NCBI GenBank assembly: GCA_963821235.1
Contig: CAWGCS010000001.1
Coordinates: 1,426,001 to 1,490,000, forward strand
Length of the DNA stretch: 64,000 nucleotides
Reading direction: 5' to 3'
From: CTSoil-043 sp963821235
GTDB taxonomy: Bacteria; Chloroflexota; Limnocylindria; Limnocylindrales; CSP1-4
Position numbers and translations under genes: made by a program. How positions within the stretch are numbered: position 1 is the stretch's first letter; every line of letters starts with the position of its first letter. Below are positions 33,534-40,460 of the stretch, in pieces. The notes beneath the pieces were generated by a model. It did not search any database, was not told the DNA's origin, and saw only the letters and a list, made by a program, of their open reading frames with translations.

Positions 33534-33549
33534 CCGGACCCCTGCAAGC
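33534..33549 (+). repeat. 16-nt repeat, copy 1 (downstream of the DGQHR promoter)
   Basis: CCGGACCCCTGCAAGC, identical to 35129-35144. It lies about 10-25 nt downstream of the predicted transcription start of the DGQHR gene. Its recurrence upstream of the methyltransferase gene suggests a shared protein-binding site. Confidence 0.55.
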
Positions 33550-33613
33550 ACCAGGTTCCTCCGGCGGGCGACCGCACCGGGAGGGCCTGACATGGCGCTC
33601 GGACCGTAGTCCT

Positions 33614-33635
33614 GAGGGGAGGCTCGCCTCCCCTC
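33614..33635 (+). promoter_or_regulatory. Leader hairpin before the DGQHR gene
   Basis: GAGGGGAGGC, TC, GCCTCCCCTC is a perfect 10-bp inverted repeat ending 20 nt before ATG 33656. It has no U-tract, so it is more likely an RNA element influencing translation or stability than a terminator. Confidence 0.45.
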
Positions 33636-33655
33636 CACCTCACGAGGATTTGAAG

Positions 33656-35065
33656 ATGCCCATCAGCCATGACGAGGGAGTCGTCCGGTACAAGCGGATC
33701 GTCGGCTACCGGGACGAGGGACTGACCCTCGAAGACATCGCGCGGCTCGAATCGTTGAGCCGTGAACGTGTTCGACAAATCCTCGCCCACGGGGAACCCA
33801 ACCCTCCGGGGCGGCCGCCGGCCGATACCGACGGAGCCACGGACGATCAGCAGGAGAGGACTCTTAGGATGAACGCGCTGGCTCGCGAAGAGCTGCAGGT
33901 CGACGACCTGGTCAGACGGGTCACCGACGCCTATGGGATGCCGCTCATGCAGGTGCATGCAGTCGTCGTCCCGAACCGAATGGCGTTCGCGACGCTAACG
34001 CCAGCCGACATGGAGGAGTTGTTCTTCGTGTCGAGCTACAGCGTCGTGGACCCGAAATCCCCGGCACCCCGCCAGCACGGGTACCAGCGTGACCCGATGG
34101 AGCCTCGGCTCCCTGGTATCGCCCGGTACTTCATGACGGACGACCATCAGTTCCTCATCACCCCCCTCATTGTCAGTGTCCGGCTCGATGACGAGGACGA
34201 CATCGAGGAGTTCATCAGACTCTTCAATCACGGCGAGATCGACGGCATCCACGAGCGGTGGTACCGCGGCGTCGTTTCGGTTGTGGACGGTCAGCACCGG
34301 TACCTTGGCCTGGTCCGCGCCCACCAACTCGACGCAGAATTCAACCCGGTGGTGCCGGTCATGCTCTACTTCGACCTCGACTACGAGGGCGAGGCAGACC
34401 TGTTCGACATCATCAACAGCACGCAGCGGAAGCTGCCCAAGGCCCTCATCGAGGTCACCAAGGGCGACATCACCGAGGCGGGGACTCCGTCGTACGAGCA
34501 GGTGGTTCGTACCGTCGCGTTCGCGCTGGCGCGAGACAAGGACTCGGTCTGGCACGAGCAGGTCAACATGACCGGCGCCCGCAACCCGGACCGTCCGGTC
34601 ACCTACGAGGGCCTACGAAGGTCTACACAGAACATGTTCCCAACAGAACTCATCAGTCGGCTGCGTGCGAAGGGCTTGGTGCCCGAGAAGGTCGCCAAGG
34701 ACTTCTGGGCCATGGTCGCCGAGGCAAGCCCGGATGCTTGGAACAACCGACCGCGCGAGGTGGTCGACCCGGAAACGGGGGATCTCGTCGAGCAGGCGAT
34801 TGGCTACCGGCTGAAGGAGCTGGTTGGCGTCGCGTCGGTCGCCAAGTTGGGCAAGGACATCATCACGTCGTCGTTGGAGGCTCAGCACTTCAGCGAGCGA
34901 ATGGCTGACCTCGTATCGCTCTTGTCTGAAGTGGACTGGGCTAAGCAGGAGGGCAACCCGTGGATGGCGTCCCAGGCCGGTTTCGCTGGCCAGAAGGAGC
35001 TGTATACCATGCTCCACAACCTCGTCTACCTCGGCGTGAAGCCAGGGGAACCCGTCGAGCTCTAA
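33656..35065 (+). CDS. HTH-DGQHR fusion protein (DndB-like)
   Basis: A 469-residue protein. Residues 8-45 form a sigma-region-4-like helix-turn-helix (YRDEGLTLEDIARLESLSRE then RVRQILAHG). After a polar linker comes a DGQHR domain: DHQFLITPLIVSVRL, then VVDGQHRYLGL with DGQHR at residues 211-215, and DLFDIINSTQRKLPKALIEVT. DGQHR is the signature of DndB and related proteins of DNA-modification systems; DndB represses its operon. The helix-turn-helix fusion suggests a DNA-binding controller. ATG 33656 has CGAGGA upstream. A terminator follows, so it is a separate transcription unit from the methyltransferase. Confidence 0.82.
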   Translation: MPISHDEGVVRYKRIVGYRDEGLTLEDIARLESLSRERVRQILAHGEPNPPGRPPADTDGATDDQQERTLRMNALAREELQVDDLVRRVTDAYGMPLMQVHAVVVPNRMAFATLTPADMEELFFVSSYSVVDPKSPAPRQHGYQRDPMEPRLPGIARYFMTDDHQFLITPLIVSVRLDDEDDIEEFIRLFNHGEIDGIHERWYRGVVSVVDGQHRYLGLVRAHQLDAEFNPVVPVMLYFDLDYEGEADLFDIINSTQRKLPKALIEVTKGDITEAGTPSYEQVVRTVAFALARDKDSVWHEQVNMTGARNPDRPVTYEGLRRSTQNMFPTELISRLRAKGLVPEKVAKDFWAMVAEASPDAWNNRPREVVDPETGDLVEQAIGYRLKELVGVASVAKLGKDIITSSLEAQHFSERMADLVSLLSEVDWAKQEGNPWMASQAGFAGQKELYTMLHNLVYLGVKPGEPVEL

Positions 35066-35080
35066 GCCGTCGGGCAACAG

Positions 35081-35117
35081 AAAAGGGCCATCCCGACAGG
35101 GGTGGCCCTTCTCCTTT
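35081..35117 (+). terminator. Terminator after the DGQHR gene
   Basis: AAGGGCCA (35083-35090) pairs with TGGCCCTT (35103-35110), with further pairing of CCC and GGG inside, then CTCCTTT. It starts 16 bp after the stop codon. Confidence 0.65.
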
Positions 35118-35128
35118 GGCGTCCGTTG

Positions 35129-35144
35129 CCGGACCCCTGCAAGC
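35129..35144 (+). repeat. 16-nt repeat, copy 2 (upstream of the methyltransferase)
   Basis: Second copy of CCGGACCCCTGCAAGC. A -10-like TATACA lies at 35153-35158; 17 bp upstream of it is 35130-35135, inside this repeat, so a protein bound here would contact the promoter region of the methyltransferase gene. Confidence 0.55.
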
Positions 35145-35318
35145 CTAGCCAATATACATGCGTGAGGCCACTCCTACCCGAGGCGCGGTGCAGAGCGTGG
35201 GATACGGGAGTGACTGTGTCTCCCTCGCTTCTTGCGGGCGGCTTTTCTCGGTCGCCCCTCCCTCGATCCATCGCCGGCGTGACACACTGTTGGCGTAGTG
35301 GCAGGTCAGGCTGGAGAC

Positions 35319-36944
35319 ATGGCAGAGGTTCTACCCATTGGGCAGAAGGTCCTTGGCGCGTTCTACACGCCACGCGACCTGGCCGAGTACCTGGTCCGCT
35401 GGGCCGTGCGGGATCGGACCGACCGCGTCCTGGAGCCGGCGTCGGGCGAGGCGGTTTTCCTCCTAGCCGCTGCGCGGCGCCTCTCTCTCCTCGGCGCCCC
35501 GGGAGAGCTCATCGAGCGGAACCTGTTGGGCTACGACATCGACGGCCAGGCGGCGTCGAGTGCTCGGACGATCCTCAGCGAGGAGCTGAAGATCGAGCCA
35601 CGTGTCGAGGTATCCGACTTCTTCGACGTCCCCATTCCTGATGCTGACCATCTGTTCGATGCGGCCGTCGGCAATCCGCCGTGGATCAGGTACCACCACT
35701 TCGAGGGAAAGATTCGCGAGCAGGCGCAACGGATCGCCGAGGAGGCGGGGGTCACACTGTCGGGGCTGGCGTCCTCATGGGCCGCGTTTGTAGTGCACGC
35801 GGCGTCCTGCCTTCGCGCCGACGGGCGCCTCGCATATGTCCTGCCGGCCGAATTGCTGAGCACGGACTACGCAGAACCAATCCGGGACTTCCTGGCTCGC
35901 CGGTTCCGCTCGACACGAGTCGTGACCTTCCGGGACCGTGTGTTCCCCGGCGCCTTGGTCGATGCCGTCTTGTTGATGGCCGAGGGCGAAGGACCGGGAG
36001 TCGTCGAGGTAGCCCAGCTAGAGAACGTCGCCGACCTGGACTCCGGCGGGGCTGGCGTCCCCGCAACCGGGACAGGCAAGTGGAACCGCCTGCTCCTACC
36101 CGAGGGTGTGGCCTCTACGTTCGGTGCCGTGGTGGCGCTGCCGGGGGTTCGGAACTTGGGCTCCGCGATGACGGTGGATATCGGGGTAGTAACTGGCGCG
36201 AACGGGTTCTTCGTGATCGACGCGAAGACGAGGAAGACGCACCACCTCGAACGTGACACAAAGCCCGTCCTCCCAAAATCCGCGCAGCTCGGCACCCGCT
36301 ATCGACTTGCCGACTGGCAGTCGGCAAGTCGATCCGGCGACAGAGCCTGGTTGTTCATGCCGCACGAGGACTCGGCAGGTGCCGGGCAGTACATCGCCTG
36401 GGGCCACAACCACGGCTTCGACCAGTCCTACAAGTGCAAGGCACGTCGGGTGTGGTGGCGTCTGCGCGACTTCGAGCCCCCCGACTTCTTTCTGAGCTAC
36501 ATGGCACACCGCGCCCCGCGGTTCGCAGCGAACGACGCGAGGGCCGGCAGCACCAATCTCGTCCATCAGGTGCGCGTCCGTGAGCCGCTCGGGATCGACG
36601 GAGGCGTTCTCGCGGCGGGCTTCATGAACTCCCTCACGCTCCTATCCGCCGAGTTGGAGGGCAGAACCTACGGCGGGGGAGTGCTCAAGCTCGAAACGAA
36701 GGAGGCGGAACGCCTGGCGCTTCCTCTCGACGTGGATCGGGATGTCTGGGGGCGGATCGCCAAACGCGCCGACCTGGTCGATATCGCGGTGCGACGGGGC
36801 GACTTCATCACTGCCGCGGACCTCATTGACCCGGTGTTGCTGGGCGAAGGCCTCGGTCTCAGCCCGGATCAGCGGGCCGCATTGCGTTCCGGCTGGCAGA
36901 CGATGGCAGATAGGAGGGAGCGCCGTGGCCGCTCGCGGCCATAA
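35319..36944 (+). CDS. N6-adenine DNA methyltransferase (Eco57I-like)
   Basis: A 541-residue class I DNA methyltransferase. Motif X is GAFYTPRDLAEYLVRWA (13-29), the SAM-binding motif I VLEPASGEAVFLLAAA (37-52) and the catalytic motif IV NPPWIRYHHF (119-128), the NPPW form used by N6-adenine enzymes. The C-terminal half (GRTYGGGVLKLETKEAERLALP) resembles the target-recognition part of Eco57I/PglX-type enzymes, but no nuclease or helicase domain is fused. ATG 35319 has GGAG close upstream; GTG 35298 is possible. Its last 20 bp overlap the nuclease gene. It should protect sites cut by that nuclease. Confidence 0.9.
   Translation: MAEVLPIGQKVLGAFYTPRDLAEYLVRWAVRDRTDRVLEPASGEAVFLLAAARRLSLLGAPGELIERNLLGYDIDGQAASSARTILSEELKIEPRVEVSDFFDVPIPDADHLFDAAVGNPPWIRYHHFEGKIREQAQRIAEEAGVTLSGLASSWAAFVVHAASCLRADGRLAYVLPAELLSTDYAEPIRDFLARRFRSTRVVTFRDRVFPGALVDAVLLMAEGEGPGVVEVAQLENVADLDSGGAGVPATGTGKWNRLLLPEGVASTFGAVVALPGVRNLGSAMTVDIGVVTGANGFFVIDAKTRKTHHLERDTKPVLPKSAQLGTRYRLADWQSASRSGDRAWLFMPHEDSAGAGQYIAWGHNHGFDQSYKCKARRVWWRLRDFEPPDFFLSYMAHRAPRFAANDARAGSTNLVHQVRVREPLGIDGGVLAAGFMNSLTLLSAELEGRTYGGGVLKLETKEAERLALPLDVDRDVWGRIAKRADLVDIAVRRGDFITAADLIDPVLLGEGLGLSPDQRAALRSGWQTMADRRERRGRSRP
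36301..36333. repeat. Perfect 15-bp inverted repeat inside the methyltransferase gene
   Basis: ATCGACTTGCCGACT (36301-36315), GGC, then the exact complement AGTCGGCAAGTCGAT (36319-36333). It is translated in frame as YRLADWQSASRS, inside the recognition half of the enzyme. Such perfection is unusual in coding DNA. Confidence 0.85.
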
Positions 36945-37779
36945 GGGGCATCGGGAACCGGATGAGCCGCTACCCCCGGTGGACGAGGGTAAGGCGGCGA
37001 TCGAGGTTGCCCCTGGCGTCACGGAGGTCTACGAGAGAGCCGACCTCCTCAAAGCGTATCTCGGGTCCCTGTGTGGGTCAGTTACCGACCACGCGCGCAA
37101 GCTGCCCCGAGGCGTATCAACCGATCTCTCGAAAGCGCTTGCACTCGTCGTGGCAGACGACATTCGGGCGCTGACGGGCAAGACCGTCTATCAGAAGGTG
37201 TCGCGGCCGAAACTGGACAAGCCCAGCACCAGAGCGGCAGAAGAGCGCGCAGCTTACGCTGTAGACCTCGACCTCTGGAAGCGTGTTCATGTCCCCAAGA
37301 CCCTGAACCTGAACGAGCTGTGGACCGGCGAGATCGAGGTCACTGGCGGCATCAAGACCCAACAGCTCGACATCGTGCTTGCCAGCCCCCAGGACGGACT
37401 CGCCCTCGGCGTAGACGTGAAGGGCCTGAACACACGAGAGAACGCCGGCAAGAACCTCATGAATCGGCTCGGCGACTTCGTGTCAATTGCCGTCAACTTC
37501 CACCTGCGGTTCCCGTATGCCGCCATCGGAGGCGTGCTTGCGGTCCCATGCGACACGTCGGAGACCCAGCTCAGGAAGGGCATTCGCATTGCCGAGGGTC
37601 TGTCCGGGCGGATGGCGCCGTCCGAGGGACCTGAGCGGCTGGAGGCCTTTGCGCTGCTCGTCTTCGACTGTGAGACTCTCGACCTCTCGCCCGACTGGCC
37701 GCCCACGACCTCTCCGGTGCGATACGAGAACTTCGTGAAGAACCTGGCGGCAGCCTACGAACGCCGAAGCTGGGACTAG
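36925..37779 (+). CDS. PD-(D/E)XK-type restriction endonuclease candidate
   Basis: A 284-residue protein that I cannot place in a named family. A nuclease-like core is visible: ELWTGEIEVTGG, KTQQLDIVLASP (Asp149) and LALGVDVKGL (Asp164-Val-Lys166), i.e. D-x14-DxK as in PD-(D/E)XK enzymes. GTG 36925 follows GGAGGGAG (36913-36920) and lies inside the methyltransferase 3' end, so expression is coupled to the methylase. The pairing implies a type II restriction enzyme of the same specificity. Activity and site are unproven. Confidence 0.7.
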   Translation: MAARGHKGHREPDEPLPPVDEGKAAIEVAPGVTEVYERADLLKAYLGSLCGSVTDHARKLPRGVSTDLSKALALVVADDIRALTGKTVYQKVSRPKLDKPSTRAAEERAAYAVDLDLWKRVHVPKTLNLNELWTGEIEVTGGIKTQQLDIVLASPQDGLALGVDVKGLNTRENAGKNLMNRLGDFVSIAVNFHLRFPYAAIGGVLAVPCDTSETQLRKGIRIAEGLSGRMAPSEGPERLEAFALLVFDCETLDLSPDWPPTTSPVRYENFVKNLAAAYERRSWD

Positions 37780-37905
37780 GTGAGCCGTTCGCACAAGAGG
37801 AAACGCTGCCGGCTACTCGGCGGCGACGGCGCGGATCGCTCCGATCTCCGTGCGTTCCGGGAAAGCGACTCAATGTCTGTCGGTGCCTCCGCCGTCTTGA
37901 CCTGA
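37780..37905 (+). CDS. Possible 41-residue basic peptide
   Basis: GTG 37780 directly follows the nuclease stop codon and opens SRSHKRKRCRLLGGDGADRS to TGA 37905. Its N-terminus is strongly basic. It could be translated by re-initiation, or be the 5' part of a frameshifted gene whose end is at 38094. No domain recognised. Confidence 0.3.
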   Translation: MSRSHKRKRCRLLGGDGADRSDLRAFRESDSMSVGASAVLT

Positions 37906-37929
37906 CCCCGTGGACGGCACCTCGGCTGA

Positions 37930-38094
37930 TGCCGTTGTGGGCGGAACCGTCCGGTCAACGGCTGGTTCATCACTACGGTCAGCGACCGGCGCGGTCTCGC
38001 GCGCGGTCATCCCAATCTCTATAAGAAGCTCAGGCAGCTCCTCGTCGAGGATGGGAAATGGCCGGCGGATTCTCGGGAACCGGGGGCCAAGTAG
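37930..38094 (+). pseudogene. Startless ORF end, possibly frameshifted gene
   Basis: Between TGA 37927 and TAG 38092 the frame reads CRCGRNRPVNGWFITTVSDR, then RGLARGHPNLYKKLRQLLVE. It looks protein-like but has no start codon. Its stop overlaps the GTG of the next ORF (TAGTG), the classic arrangement for coupled genes. It may be the 3' part of the gene beginning at 37780, separated by a frameshift. Confidence 0.3.
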
Positions 38095-38402
38095 TGGACA
38101 TCGAGTTGTATTTCCGCCTGATCCGAGAGGCAATGGAGCGGCGAACGATCGAGTACGGACAGACGGGATGGCATGCGCGGACGATGGGCCATCTGCTCGA
38201 CGCCATCAACCGGTACGAGCATGCGCACAAACGCCCAATGCTCAGTGTCATCGTGGTCTTGGCCGGTACGGGGAAGCCGGGGGACGTTGGTCGCAACTTC
38301 TGGCAATGCGCCCAGGAGCTGGGCCGCTGGGACCCCAGCCAGGACAAGAAGGAGTTCCTGGCGAAGGAGCGGCAGGCGGTCTGGAGGACTTGGGGGCTGT
38401 AG
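38094..38402 (+). CDS. Small island protein of unknown function
   Basis: A 102-residue protein from GTG 38094 (ATG 38058 would add 12 residues). The core RPMLSVIVVLAGTGKPGDVG followed by NFWQCAQELGRW and AKERQAVWRTW resembles small proteins with an RP-LLS-x-VVV...PG-x-GF pattern that I recall in variable regions; this is not confirmed. It ends the island's gene series, 120 bp before the distal att repeat. It may be an accessory of the restriction cassette. Confidence 0.55.
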   Translation: MDIELYFRLIREAMERRTIEYGQTGWHARTMGHLLDAINRYEHAHKRPMLSVIVVLAGTGKPGDVGRNFWQCAQELGRWDPSQDKKEFLAKERQAVWRTWGL

Positions 38403-38518
38403 GCAGGGGAAGAGGGTCGCGCGGACCCGCCCGCACGACCAGATCGCGACACGCCAACTAGGCCCACCACTTGACCGGTCGCTGATCATGCCGCGACAGA
38501 GTCCCAGCGACCCACCCC

Positions 38519-38560
38519 CCAAGCTGCATGTCGCGGGTTCGAACCCCGTCTCCCGCTCCA
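38519..38560 (+). repeat. Island attachment repeat, distal copy
   Basis: A perfect 42-nt copy of the tRNA-Gly 3' end (32520-32561), in the same orientation. It lacks the 5' half and so cannot form a tRNA. It marks the far boundary of the island. Confidence 0.93.
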
Positions 38561-38671
38561 TCACCCTCCGGTGCGGATCCAGCCTCCACGAGCCTCAAGA
38601 CGAGGGCAGCCTCGGCGAGGGCCGCAGTTTCGAGGGCCGGTGCGGGGGCAGGCCGGTCTGCGGCGCCGTGG

Positions 38672-39211
38672 TCACCGCCGCGGAAGCCGCGGGACGATGA
38701 AGGGCGTCGCTCGCTTGTACGCCAGGTAGGCGTCGCCGAACCGCTCGGCCAGCTCCCCCTCCTCGAGGCGCTTGAGGTAGACCAGCAGGGAGGCGGCCAG
38801 GGAGAGGACGAGGCCCGTGCCGGCCATCGTCCGGGCGGCGACCGCCATGCCCAGGTAGGCCAGGATGGCTCCCAGTGTCATCGGATTGCGGCAGTAGCGG
38901 AACGGACCCTCCGTCAACAGCTCCTGGGTGGGCATCACCGGCAACGGCGTGCCCCGGCCCCGGGTCACCTGGGTGTCGACCGACCAGAAGCCGAGAGAGA
39001 ATCCGAGGACCGTCAGGAGCCCGCCGAGGATGCGGTTCAGTCTGCCGATCCTGAGGGGCGGCAGGCCGAGCCGGCGGTCGAGGCGCGGGCCGACCCCGGC
39101 CACGAGGAAGGGGAGCAGGCCCAGGAAGACGGGGCCTGCGAGGAGCATGAGCGTCGCGATCCTCGTGGCCTCGCCGTGCTCTCTCCGAGCCCACCTGGCG
39201 TAGCGGGACAT
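38672..39211 (-). CDS. Isoprenylcysteine carboxylmethyltransferase-like protein
   Basis: A 179-residue membrane methyltransferase of the ICMT/PEMT-like family: hydrophobic segments around TLMLLAGPVFLGLLPFLVAG and LGGLLTVLGFSLGFWSV, then the SAM-binding signature LLTEGPFRYCRNPMTLGAIL and LAERFGDAYLAYKRATPFI. GGGAGG precedes ATG 39211. It probably methylates a lipid or small membrane substrate. It lies in the segment between the distal island repeat and a degenerate third att copy. Confidence 0.82.
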   Translation of the reverse strand: MSRYARWARREHGEATRIATLMLLAGPVFLGLLPFLVAGVGPRLDRRLGLPPLRIGRLNRILGGLLTVLGFSLGFWSVDTQVTRGRGTPLPVMPTQELLTEGPFRYCRNPMTLGAILAYLGMAVAARTMAGTGLVLSLAASLLVYLKRLEEGELAERFGDAYLAYKRATPFIVPRLPRR

Positions 39212-39421
39212 GCTCCCTCCCGGCTCGCCTCGCGACCGCCGTGTCGTGCGCCTCAGACGGTCGACGTGCGATGCCCAGCAAGGACTCTGCCGTCTGCAGG
39301 CGGCCCTCAACGCAGGTCGCCTGCTTCTCCAGGAGAGCCTACCACCGGGCCACAGGGGCACCCGGACGCCCGGGTGGCTCCGGGCCGGCCCCTGGGTGAG
39401 CTCGAGCTGCGCGTGGCGCAG

Positions 39422-39778
39422 CTACATCATCGGGCTCATGAGCTGGAAGTAGTTGTTGTCGGGATCGGAGAAGGTGGCGATCCACGCGTCGGGCGCCTCG
39501 CCCGGCTGGTAGGGCTCCCGGACGACCGTTGCGCCGGCGGCCTTCAGCCGCTCGAACTCCCCCTTCACGTCAGCGGTCTCGATGTTCCAGATCACCCGTC
39601 CCGGCTGCGGGTTGCTGCCCGTGACCTGGTCATGCGGCCCGACGGTGACGAAGCCCGTGCCGATCTGCCAACCGCTGTACCCGCCCTCGCTCCAGCCGGG
39701 CGCGCCGAAGAGCCTCGTGTAGTAGCCCGCCAGGCGCTGCGGATCGGCGGATCCGATCAGGATGCTGTTCAGGTTCAC
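39422..39778 (-). CDS. VOC (glyoxalase/bleomycin-resistance fold) protein
   Basis: A 118-residue VOC protein starting at GTG 39778 (NLNSILIGSADPQRLAGYYT). The paired beta-alpha-beta-beta-beta modules are visible in VIWNIETADVKGEFERLKAAGATVVREPY and IATFSDPDNNYFQLMSP, the latter with the usual metal-site glutamate replaced by the Q in FQL. It may be a binding protein rather than an enzyme. A G-rich ribosome-binding site precedes the start. Confidence 0.8.
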   Translation of the reverse strand: MNLNSILIGSADPQRLAGYYTRLFGAPGWSEGGYSGWQIGTGFVTVGPHDQVTGSNPQPGRVIWNIETADVKGEFERLKAAGATVVREPYQPGEAPDAWIATFSDPDNNYFQLMSPMM

Positions 39779-39862
39779 GCTGTCCCCCTTGCTGTCCCCC
39801 CGACTGGCCGGGACGCCAGCCGCATGGAGGACGGCGAGTATGCGCGCGGGCGCGCTCCATGT

Positions 39863-39899
39863 CTGCATGTCGCGGGCTCCAGCCGCGTCTCCCGATCCA
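39863..39899 (+). repeat. Degenerate third copy of the tRNA-Gly att sequence
   Basis: It aligns without gaps to the last 37 nt of the att repeat (32525-32561), matching 32 of 37 positions including CTGCATGTCGCGGG at the start and GTCTCCCG near the end. Same orientation as both perfect copies. It suggests an older insertion at the same tRNA. Confidence 0.75.
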
Positions 39900-39914
39900 C
39901 TCCGACGCCGCCCA

Positions 39915-40373
39915 TCAGGGGAACGCTGCGAGCACGTCCCTTCCCAGGCGCGTGATCATCGCCGGCTCGCCCGGGCCGGGCCAGACGTTGAGGACCAGCC
40001 TCTCGACACCGGCGGCGATGTAGGAGGCGACGCACGCCCGCTGCTCCTCCGGGGCCGAGGCAGCGTCCGCGGCGCCCCACATCAGCATCGCCGAGCGCCG
40101 GACCGTCGCCGGGTCGCGCCCCGCGGCGAGGCAGGCGGCGTCGAGACGCGCGAAGACCTCGCGACAACCGTCGGGCGAGGGGGAGTCGAGGTTGAGCTCG
40201 CTGGCGAAGGAGGCGGCGAGGCGGACGAGTCGGGCCTTGCCATAGCCGCCGACCACGATGGGCGGGTGCGGGCGCTGGAGGGGCTTCGGCTCGCAGATGG
40301 CGTCATGGAGGCGGTAGTGGGTGCCCGAGAAGCTGAACACGGGCCGGGTCCACAGCCCGGTGACGAGCGTTGA
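39915..40373 (-). pseudogene. 5'-truncated LLM F420-dependent oxidoreductase
   Basis: Only the C-terminal half remains: LWTRPVFSFSGTHYRLHDAI, then PPIVVGGYGKARLVRLAASF, SELNLDSPSPDGCREVFARL and VERLVLNVWPGPGEPA. A complete enzyme like the one at 577 needs about 150 more N-terminal residues, and the frame upstream of about 40373 no longer matches. The 3' end sits 16 bp from the degenerate att copy. GTG 40340 could in principle start a fragment. Confidence 0.75.
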
Positions 40374-40460
40374 ACTCCCTGGTGAACGGCCAGTGGCGGT
40401 CGACGCCGTCGTTCTGCCGGAGGTGGATCGACGCTGCGCTCGATCCGAACCCGCCGCTCG

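Larger units (their letters stand above)
32562..38560. mobile_element. tRNA-Gly genomic island with DGQHR-methylase-nuclease cassette
   Basis: About 6 kb bounded by perfect 42-bp direct repeats of the tRNA-Gly 3' end. Base composition is visibly less GC-rich than the flanks. All convincing genes point away from the tRNA: HTH-DGQHR protein, N6-adenine methyltransferase, PD-(D/E)XK nuclease and small ORFs. No integrase, excisionase or replication gene is recognisable, so the element is either mobilised in trans or fossilised. The first 1.1 kb (32562-33655) contains only weak ORFs and possible decayed sequence. Confidence 0.85.

Noticed and set aside
33523..33655. Riboswitch in the 130-nt leader of the DGQHR gene
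   Set aside because: Only one simple 10-bp hairpin is visible; no conserved riboswitch core could be recognised.
37910..38461. A 183-codon plus-strand frame after the nuclease gene
   Set aside because: It overlaps the better-supported coupled ORF at 38094 in another frame and has shadow-like Gly/Arg/Ser composition.
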